The translations under genes and the position numbers were made by a program. 47,222 nt of DNA from assembly GCA_016931955.1 (NCBI GenBank), contig JAFGDV010000007.1:1-47222 (forward strand), in the 5' to 3' direction. A model generated the notes under the pieces. That model was given only the letters and a program-made list of their open reading frames with translations, was not told the origin of the DNA and did not search any database. Positions 41,713 through 47,222 of the stretch are shown piece by piece. The stretch's first letter is position 1. Every line of letters begins with the position of its first letter. This DNA is from Candidatus Altarchaeota archaeon (GTDB lineage Archaea > Altiarchaeota > Altiarchaeia > IMC4 > QMZM01).

Positions 41713-44538
41713 CTAACACGGCATCTTGTAGACGTCTCCCATCATCGACCTGATCCTATAATGTAGTCTCCCTGAGGGGTGTGTGTCTACTGTCCACTCC
41801 ATGTCCTTCATCAGCATCATTCCATCGTCTCCGTCTTCCATCACCGGCTGCTGTGTCGGCTTTTCCAGTTCCATAATCTTTCTCTGGTAGTATTCCGTTA
41901 TCAGCTTGAATTCTTCCCTGTTTATCACACCTTGTAAGTATCTGAGCTTCGCTATATTCATCTTCTCCTTTATCTCATCCATCTCCCTCAGTTCATCTAA
42001 CTCAGGCATTATTATCTCTGGTTCCCTGGCTTCCCCGTATCCCTCTAATAAGTCCTTCAGTTTCCTGTAGAATTCTTCTTCCATGCTTTCCTTCAGCTGT
42101 TTTCTGGCTGCCTTGATCCATGGGAGTATTGTCGGCTCCTGTTCTTCTGCTGCATCCAGGAAGTCTTCCATGTTTATCTTCCTCTCTATTCCGCCGGCGA
42201 CTGCTTCGTTCCAGGGTTTTTCTGCTGCTTTCTCGCATATCGTCTTTATGTCTGATGCTGAGTATTCCTCTGTCGCCTCCGCCAGTATTTCGTAGTCTAC
42301 TTCAGCGGATACTGGCTTGTCTCTGGTGTGTATTCTAAAGATTTCTTTCCTTGCGTCGTGGTCTGGCGGCGGGACCATTATTTGTTTGCTGAATCGTCCT
42401 GTTCTCCTCAACGCGGGGTCAATATTCCATGGAGCATTTGTCGCTCCCATTACCATCACGCCTTTGTTTTCGGTGAAGCCGTCTAATTCAACCAGGAGCT
42501 GATTTATTATCTTCTTCTCTTTCCCTGCTGTGTTGTCTCGTCTCCCTGCTATCGCATCGAGTTCGTCGAAGAATATTATCGCTGGAATGTTGTTTCTCGC
42601 TCTTTCGAATATTTCTTCTATCTTTTTCTCTGATCCTGCGTCTGTCAGCTTTACATTGAAGAAGGCTGCATCGCATTCTCCTGCCGTTGCCTTCGCAATA
42701 TAGGTTTTCCCGCAGCCTGGAGGCCCATATAATAGTAGCGCTCCTCCCGTCTTTTTCCCGTACTTTTCCGCTAGTCCTAGGTTTTCTATAGGGTATACTA
42801 TGTTTTTCTTTATCTCTTTTTTCACTGATTCCATGCCTGCGACGTCCTTGAACTTTATCTCTGTTTTCTGTACTTGGTCTACTCCGCCCGCATGCTTTAG
42901 TATGTGCTTTGACAGTTCCCTGTAGAGGTCTACTTCGTTGCTTTCTCTTATCTCTTTTTCCGCTAATCTGAACCATGCTGTGAGCGAGTTCTTGTGTTCT
43001 CTTAATGTATTGAGCAAATCTTCTGTCTCTACCCGTTCTTTCTCATGCCATAGGGTCTGCGCGGCTTTCTCGCATATTGTCTTTATGTCTGACGCTGCAT
43101 ATCCCTGGCTTTCCTCTGCCAGTTTTCCGTGGTCTATTTCTCCTATGGGTAATTCTTTCACGTATTTTTTGAATAACTGCTCTCTCACCTCTTTTTCCGG
43201 TGGCGGCACGAACACTTGTTTGTTGAAGCGGCCTGCCCTTCTCAGCGCGGGGTCCAACTCCCAAGGAATGTTGGTTGCTGCAATGATCAATACATTCTCT
43301 GTCATATTGTTCACGCCGTCCATTTCCGTGAGAAGTTGTGTTAGCATTATTCTCTCTTCCTGCCTCTGTCTTGTGTCTCTTTTCCTGCCTACTGCATCTA
43401 GTTCGTCGAAGAATATTATCGCTGGAGCGTTCTGGTTAGCCTCCTCGAATATTCTGTGTATTTTTTCTGCTGCTTCCTCCGCTCCTAAGCCTATCACATC
43501 ATTCACGTTCACGTTGTAGAATGGTAATCCTGTCTCCCCTACCACTGCCTTCGCCATATATGTTTTCCCGCAGCCTGGGGGTCCATACAATAGCAGGGAT
43601 CCTCCTGCCTTTTTCTTGAGTTTTTTGGCTAGCTCCGGGTCCTTTAAGGGTTTCAGGAATGTGTCCTCTATCTCTTTTTTCACCTCCTTTAGGCCTACCA
43701 CATCTTTGAAGTCTATCGTCGAGGACTCCATCGGCACCGCATTTTTGGCTCCGATCTCGGTGCTTAACGCGATCGGCTTCAGTTTCATTGTTTTCTTTTT
43801 CTTCGCCTTTTTGTTGAAACACAGTGGATAGTGTTTCTCTGTAACCTTACTCTTGTGTTCTGCCTTCAGGTAGGGCATATACGTTATCCCTTCCAACGTC
43901 GTCTTTACATCATACAGGTTTTTCAGGATCCCTGCTATCCTGTCCACTGGGTACCTTATCGTGTCTCTCTCATATGATTCAACAATCGATTCCTCCTCCT
44001 CCAGTTTCTGCGATAGATCATATCCTTTATCCATGTAATCTGGAAGCTCATAGTCTGCCTTCACGTGTTCTTTGGTCTCTGTTTTTTTCCCTGTTGGATC
44101 TGCGCTCAGCTCGTCTATCAACAACGCAGCCAACACCCTGCCCTTGAGTCTATACACGTCAATCAATCTTTTCTCCTGCAGCTCCTCTATTGTCTCTTCT
44201 TCTATTTCTTCTCTTAGCCTGCTTCCCTTCCATAGTAGCTCAGCCAGCGTCTTCACCTTAGCCGGCTGCAGATCATACACCCTCTTCAGTATGTCGTATT
44301 TCCTTATTTCCTTGTTTTTGAGGAAATGGATTTCTCCTTCGTTGAGGTCTACGTAGATATAATTTGTTTTTTTCTTGTATTCTTTGCCGTGTTTTTCTTC
44401 TCTTTCTGTTCTGTATTTTGCTAGCGGCTGGTATGCTTTTCTTATCTTGGCTTCTTTTTTCTTCAGTTTTTTCTCTATTTTTTTCTCTGCCTTCTCAGCT
44501 ACCGGGAATGTTGTCGTCGTTATCTTGGTTGTCTTCAT
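41713..44538 (-). CDS. Double-AAA ATPase with novel N-terminal region (copy 2)
   Basis: A 941-aa tandem AAA+ ATPase. The Lys/Glu-rich N-terminus leads to AYQPLAKYRTER (35-46), IYVDL and GITYMPYLKAEH (217-228). Domain 1 has GPPGCGKT at 319-326, FFDELDA at 376-382 and RRAGRF. Domain 2 has GPPGCGKT at 605-612, FFDELDA at 657-662 and RRTGRF. Each is followed by a helical segment (SLTAWFRLAEKEI, ILPWIKAARKQL). The C-terminus ends with a SHOCT-like RYLQGVINREEFKLITEYYQ. It differs from copy 1 in keeping the Gly in both arginine-finger motifs. It lies 4 bp after two small paralogous genes and 7 bp before nrpR. Confidence 0.9.
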   Translation of the reverse strand: MKTTKITTTTFPVAEKAEKKIEKKLKKKEAKIRKAYQPLAKYRTEREEKHGKEYKKKTNYIYVDLNEGEIHFLKNKEIRKYDILKRVYDLQPAKVKTLAELLWKGSRLREEIEEETIEELQEKRLIDVYRLKGRVLAALLIDELSADPTGKKTETKEHVKADYELPDYMDKGYDLSQKLEEEESIVESYERDTIRYPVDRIAGILKNLYDVKTTLEGITYMPYLKAEHKSKVTEKHYPLCFNKKAKKKKTMKLKPIALSTEIGAKNAVPMESSTIDFKDVVGLKEVKKEIEDTFLKPLKDPELAKKLKKKAGGSLLLYGPPGCGKTYMAKAVVGETGLPFYNVNVNDVIGLGAEEAAEKIHRIFEEANQNAPAIIFFDELDAVGRKRDTRQRQEERIMLTQLLTEMDGVNNMTENVLIIAATNIPWELDPALRRAGRFNKQVFVPPPEKEVREQLFKKYVKELPIGEIDHGKLAEESQGYAASDIKTICEKAAQTLWHEKERVETEDLLNTLREHKNSLTAWFRLAEKEIRESNEVDLYRELSKHILKHAGGVDQVQKTEIKFKDVAGMESVKKEIKKNIVYPIENLGLAEKYGKKTGGALLLYGPPGCGKTYIAKATAGECDAAFFNVKLTDAGSEKKIEEIFERARNNIPAIIFFDELDAIAGRRDNTAGKEKKIINQLLVELDGFTENKGVMVMGATNAPWNIDPALRRTGRFSKQIMVPPPDHDARKEIFRIHTRDKPVSAEVDYEILAEATEEYSASDIKTICEKAAEKPWNEAVAGGIERKINMEDFLDAAEEQEPTILPWIKAARKQLKESMEEEFYRKLKDLLEGYGEAREPEIIMPELDELREMDEIKEKMNIAKLRYLQGVINREEFKLITEYYQRKIMELEKPTQQPVMEDGDDGMMLMKDMEWTVDTHPSGRLHYRIRSMMGDVYKMPC

Positions 44539-44542
44539 CTTT

Positions 44543-44716
44543 TTATTTTATCACATTCATTATCTGGGCTTCTATGTCCATCATCGCCCGGGTGCAGGCT
44601 ATCGTCGTATCGGCTATGTTTCTGCCTTCTCCGGGGTGTTGTCCTATCAATTGCATGGTCTTTTCTATCTTGTTTCTTTCTCCCATTAGTCTCTTTATCT
44701 CCTTGTATGTGTTCAT
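44543..44716 (-). CDS. Small helical protein, paralogue 2
   Basis: A 57-aa protein, MNTYKEIKRLMGERNK onwards, ending in IEAQIMNVIK. It is homologous to the 76-aa product just upstream: EIKRLMGERNKIEK pairs with EKRRLQEQRETIKR, and TIACTRAMMDIE pairs with IVACIRALRNID. It is predicted to be two helices joined by a short Gly-rich turn. A strong GGAGG (44726-44730) sits ten bases before its ATG, inside the last codons of the upstream gene. It ends 4 bp before the AAA copy 2 start. Possible adaptor or cofactor of that ATPase. Confidence 0.75.
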   Translation of the reverse strand: MNTYKEIKRLMGERNKIEKTMQLIGQHPGEGRNIADTTIACTRAMMDIEAQIMNVIK

Positions 44717-44720
44717 TTTT

Positions 44721-44951
44721 TTATTCCTCCCCCAGTTTTTGTATTTTTGTGTCTATGTTTCTGAGCGCCCTGATGCATGCCACTATCGTGTTTGTTTTTT
44801 TGTCGTCTATTCTGTTGTTTCCTAGTATGTGTAGTGCTCTCTTTATTGTTTCTCTTTGTTCTTGTAGTCTTCTTTTTTCCTGGTTTTCTGTTGGCATTTC
44901 TTCCCAACCTGTTTGTATAATGTTTGTTATATTTTCCATTTCTGGAGACAT
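44721..44951 (-). CDS. Small helical protein, paralogue 1
   Basis: A 76-aa protein with a polar N-terminus (about 30 residues) and a C-terminal helical hairpin shared with the next gene, including the invariant Cys in VACIRAL. No signal peptide or membrane segment. Another start at 44939 (MENITN) is possible, and fits better with a TATA box near 44968-44974 that predicts transcription from about 44945. It is the first gene of the four-gene operon with AAA copy 2 and nrpR. Confidence 0.7.
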   Translation of the reverse strand: MSPEMENITNIIQTGWEEMPTENQEKRRLQEQRETIKRALHILGNNRIDDKKTNTIVACIRALRNIDTKIQKLGEE

Positions 44952-44967
44952 TTCACGATTTGTTGCT

Positions 44968-44974
44968 TATATAT
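44968..44974 (-). promoter_or_regulatory. TATA box of small-protein/AAA/nrpR operon
   Basis: The minus strand reads ACATATATAA here. It is the only good TATA upstream of the operon, and it places the start of transcription at about 44945. Confidence 0.5.
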
Positions 44975-44997
44975 GTGGACTTACTCCTTTAAAAAGA

Positions 44998-45098
44998 CTA
45001 CAATTTGTTGTAGAATTATTATAACAATATAGTAAAATCATGTCAGGAAATGTATTACCAGAAATACAATTGCAATTATTTTGTTAAAGTTAACAAAA
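44998..45098. promoter_or_regulatory. Cluster of three inverted repeats upstream of the AAA operon
   Basis: Three palindromes lie close together. CTACAA-TTTG-TTGTAG is at 44998-45013. GGAA-N6-TACC is at 45046-45059; its half-sites recall the published NrpR operators GGAA-N6-TTCC. TTTTGTTAA-AG-TTAACAAAA is at 45079-45098. They are candidate operators for the NrpR-like protein or another regulator. The NrpR match is only suggestive. Confidence 0.5.
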
Positions 45099-45495
45099 AG
45101 TCAATCTTTTCTCTGCATATCATTTTTATGCCATTTTTGGTTGAGACCTTTTTCTCTAAAAACAAAATTCACCTAAAAAGCCGCCTAAGACCCTCTTTCC
45201 TATCTCTAACTCCTCATAAAACCTTAAAATACAAAAATATAGATAATTTATTACCTAAAACCCCTTAAAATACTATTCTATTCTATTCATCTCGCAAAAA
45301 ACCTTCTTTGAAGGTTTTTAGGTTTTTAAGTCTGGCAAACCAGTTTATTTCTTTTTTTAGTCTTTTTTTAGTCTTTTCTTCGAAAAATAAGCTTTTTTAT
45401 CTGCTTTAGAGTGCGTGTAAACCTTTTCTCGTGCTTTTTTAAGGGAATAAAGCGTTTTACTAACGTATTAGGTGGTTTTGGGGGGCGTTCGTAGA
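45001..45495. other. AT-rich intergenic region
   Basis: About 500 bp without a convincing gene, clearly richer in A and T than the flanks. It holds the three inverted repeats at its left side, a hairpin at 45297-45319, a small stem CTGG-CAAA-CCAG at 45332-45343, and repeated TTTTTTTAGTC at about 45352-45372. It separates the divergent AAA/nrpR and ABC transporter operons. Confidence 0.7.
45297..45319. terminator. Perfect 10-bp hairpin in intergenic region
   Basis: AAAAACCTTC-TTT-GAAGGTTTTT is a perfect stem with T residues on both sides, so it could end transcription in either direction. No gene is seen that needs it, which hints at an unrecognised short transcript. Confidence 0.45.
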
Positions 45496-46266
45496 ATGGA
45501 TTTTTCGTTCAAGGATTGGCATTTCACATTGGCAAGCTTCTTCATCTTCCTCAGTGTCTGGTCTTTTCTCACATACGGCGGCTTCATCGAACCCTTCTTC
45601 CTGCCTTCTCCGTCTGCCGTCTTAGGTGCTGCAGTCACCTTATTCACTGAACATGACCTCATCTCTGACATCTTCGCCAGCACCTACCGTGTCTTCGCCG
45701 GTTTTCTGCTTTCTGCCGTATTTGGTGTTCCTCTTGGTATATTGATCGGCCACCATAAGCAGGTCAAGGCCTTTTTCGAGCCTCTCATCGGCGTTGCCAG
45801 ATATCTGCCAATCGCGGCCTTCATCCCTCTCTGCATTTTGTGGTTTGGGATAGATGACTTGAGTAAGATCATTTTTCTTTTCATCGGTACGTTCCCTTAT
45901 CTTGCTCTTATGACGGCTGATGTTGCATCTGATGTTGAGAAGCATCTTATTGAGTCTGCTCATACTCTTGGTGCGAATAGGTTGGATACTGTCATCCACG
46001 TCGTTGTTCCCGCTTCTTTGCCTGGAATCTTCGATAATCTGCGGGTTTGTGCCGCCATCGGTTGGACTTATGTTGTGGTCGCTGAGCTTGTTGCTGCGAA
46101 CTCCGGCCTCGGCTATGTGATTATCCGGTCTCAGAGGTTTTTGCAGACTTCGAATATTCTTGTTTGTATTGTCGTCATAGCTTTTCTTGGTTTAGCTACT
46201 GACTGTTTATTCAGGTTTCTTCGTGGTTATCTGTTTCCTTGGGCGAAGTTGGGGGTGATGCTGTGA
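45496..46266 (+). CDS. ABC transporter permease, SsuC/TauC type
   Basis: A 256-aa inner-membrane permease with about six helices. The family text is FIEPFFLPSPSAVLGA, FGVPLGILIG, LPIAAFIPLCILWFGIDDLSKIIF and the cytoplasmic EAA loop ESAHTLGANRLDTVIHVVVPASLPGI. The family imports sulfonates, taurine, nitrate, bicarbonate or thiamine precursors; the substrate is not clear here. The ATG at 45496 replaces a GTG 24 bp upstream. It overlaps the ATPase gene by 4 bp. Many codons end in T, more than in the trp or leu genes. Confidence 0.88.
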   Translation: MDFSFKDWHFTLASFFIFLSVWSFLTYGGFIEPFFLPSPSAVLGAAVTLFTEHDLISDIFASTYRVFAGFLLSAVFGVPLGILIGHHKQVKAFFEPLIGVARYLPIAAFIPLCILWFGIDDLSKIIFLFIGTFPYLALMTADVASDVEKHLIESAHTLGANRLDTVIHVVVPASLPGIFDNLRVCAAIGWTYVVVAELVAANSGLGYVIIRSQRFLQTSNILVCIVVIAFLGLATDCLFRFLRGYLFPWAKLGVML

Positions 46267-47144
46267 GTGATGTGAAGCTTGTTGTGCGGGGTGTTTCGAA
46301 GACTTTCGGTTCTAATGGCGGCTGCGTTAGGGCTCTTGAAGGTGTCGATCTTGAAGTCAGAGATGGCGAGTTCGTCGCCTTGTTGGGTCCGAGCGGCTGT
46401 GGTAAGACCACTCTCCTTAGGTTGGTTGCGGGCCTTGATGTCCCTACTGAGGGTGAAATAGTGTTGGACGGTAAACCGGTTGCTGGTCCTGGAGTGGACC
46501 GCGGCCTGGTTTCTCAGGAGTATGGTCTTTTTCCGTGGCTTAGTGTTTGGGGTAATATTGATTTTGGTCTGCGGTTGAATGATGTTCCTGAGGAGTGGCG
46601 GTTTAAGGTTGTCGGGGATTTTGTCCGCCTTACTGGTCTTTCTGGTTTTGAGGATGCGTATCCTTCGGAGCTTTCTGGTGGGATGAAGCAGAGGGTTGCT
46701 TTGGCTCGTACTATGGTTAATGATCCCGAGATATTGTTGTTGGATGAGCCTTTCGGTGCTTTGGATACTCAGACGCGTTCTTTGATGCAGGAGCTTCTCT
46801 TAGACGTCTGGGAAAACAAAAAGAAGACGGTTCTATTGGTGACCCATGATATTGAAGAAGCTATTTTCTTGGCTGATACTGTTTATGTTGCAACCTCTAA
46901 GCCTTGTTCGATTAAGGCTAAGATTAAAGTCAATCTACCTCGCCCACGGACTTTCAGTATGAAATCAAGCAAAAAGTTCATTGAATTGCGTAAATCCTTA
47001 CATGAGCTCATCCGAGAAGAATCACTCAAAGCCATGCAACCCATAACTAATAAAGCAAAAAAGCCTCTGAGAAGCCCCACCAAAAGAATGACATTCAGCG
47101 GCTTCATAAAGACAACAATCTATGACATAGTTATTCCAAGATAA
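46263..47144 (+). CDS. ABC transporter ATPase, SsuB/TauB type
   Basis: A 293-aa ATPase. Walker A is GPSGCGKTT, the Q-loop lies in SQEYGLFPWLSV, the signature is LSGGMKQR, Walker B is ILLLDEPFGALD and the H-loop is VTHD. The start is the GTG at 46263 (preceded by GGGGTGAT), overlapping the permease stop by 4 bp. After the usual end of the family (FIELRKSLHELIREE) there is an extra basic tail of about 38 residues. From about 46800 the sequence turns A/C-rich after a G/T-rich first part, so the 3' end may be of different origin. Confidence 0.88.
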   Translation: MSDVKLVVRGVSKTFGSNGGCVRALEGVDLEVRDGEFVALLGPSGCGKTTLLRLVAGLDVPTEGEIVLDGKPVAGPGVDRGLVSQEYGLFPWLSVWGNIDFGLRLNDVPEEWRFKVVGDFVRLTGLSGFEDAYPSELSGGMKQRVALARTMVNDPEILLLDEPFGALDTQTRSLMQELLLDVWENKKKTVLLVTHDIEEAIFLADTVYVATSKPCSIKAKIKVNLPRPRTFSMKSSKKFIELRKSLHELIREESLKAMQPITNKAKKPLRSPTKRMTFSGFIKTTIYDIVIPR

Positions 47145-47152
47145 AATCAACA

Positions 47153-47174
47153 ACCACACCCTAAAGGGTGTGGT
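47153..47174. terminator. Hairpin after ABC ATPase gene
   Basis: ACCACACCCT-AA-AGGGTGTGGT is a perfect 10-bp stem eight bases after the ATPase stop. It could be a terminator, although no T-run follows. Alternatively it could be a terminal palindrome of an IS200/IS605-type element. Confidence 0.5.
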
Positions 47175-47210
47175 ATGAACTTACAAACACACTAAAATGT
47201 CAAAAACAAA

Positions 47211-47218
47211 GGAGGTGC
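47211..47218 (+). promoter_or_regulatory. Ribosome binding site of a gene beyond the window
   Basis: GGAGGTGC lies at the right edge and matches the archaeal anti-Shine-Dalgarno. A start codon should follow just outside the window. A substrate-binding protein for the transporter would be one candidate. Confidence 0.45.
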
Positions 47219-47222
47219 AAGC

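Noticed and set aside
42938..43519. 193-codon open frame antisense to AAA copy 2
   Set aside because: It mirrors conserved AAA motif DNA on the opposite strand. The AAA frame explains the conservation.
45050..45268. 72-codon open frame in the AT-rich gap
   Set aside because: Composition follows the AT-rich DNA; no ribosome binding site, no recognisable motif, and it crosses one of the palindromes.

Overview
The window is archaeal. The evidence is an archaeal-type 5S rRNA, diphthamide synthesis (diphthine synthase), a Hel308 helicase, the archaeal 4-phosphopantoate--beta-alanine ligase, a TtuA/NcsA tRNA thiolase, a methanococcal-type S-layer protein, a fused Fae-Hps enzyme, an archaeal UMP kinase and an NrpR-type nitrogen regulator. 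Translation signals agree: some genes carry GAGGTGAT-type Shine-Dalgarno sequences, and others look leaderless with a TATA box about 25 bp before the start codon. The gene set resembles methanogens and related euryarchaea, or uncultivated lineages such as Altiarchaeota. The sequence alone does not fix the species.

Layout. 1-240: stand-alone 5S rRNA (minus) ending in two hairpins. 242-7257: Thr-rich lipoprotein, coenzyme A enzyme, diphthine synthase, a 967-aa Cys-rich S-layer protein, then a membrane-anchored winged-helix protein and its partner. 7316-8724: small wHTH protein plus TtuA. 8729-22378 (all minus) is a 13.6-kb run. Read in the direction of transcription it is trpE-G-D-C-F-B-A with overlapping ends, then trpB2, an MBL hydrolase, an AcoX/NAD-kinase-like protein, leuC, a PspC protein, leuD and hel308. 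22588-23088 is an HTH-ACT regulator resembling TrpY, directly upstream of trpE. TGTACA-type sites occur at trpE and trpB2, so a TrpY-like tryptophan circuit is the simplest reading.

23167-33757 is mostly plus strand: pgk, fae-hps, a HemK-like methyltransferase, a secreted FG-GAP-like protein, scpB, htpX (with an EF-hand-like loop), a small membrane protein, tatD, a PHI-like SIS protein, purM and ilvE. Fae-Hps plus the SIS protein could give ribulose-monophosphate chemistry. 33771-36080 holds vapBC, pyrH and a PfkB kinase.

36055-44951 is the least explained part. Two full-length paralogous double-AAA ATPases (959 and 941 aa) share an unfamiliar N-terminal region. They flank two small membrane proteins, an AbrB/PIN pair and an NrpR-like regulator. 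The second ATPase sits in a tight operon with two tandem small paralogous proteins (76 and 57 aa) upstream and nrpR downstream. An AT-rich, palindrome-bearing gap of about 0.5 kb then separates this operon from an SsuBC/TauBC-type ABC transporter at the right edge.

No CRISPR array, tRNA, transposase or intact insertion sequence was seen. Repeats of interest are a hairpin cassette shared by the 5S and trpY 3' ends (one copy flanked by 13-bp direct repeats), a 58-bp duplication at the fae-hps 3' end, and a perfect 26-bp palindrome at the S-layer transcription start.
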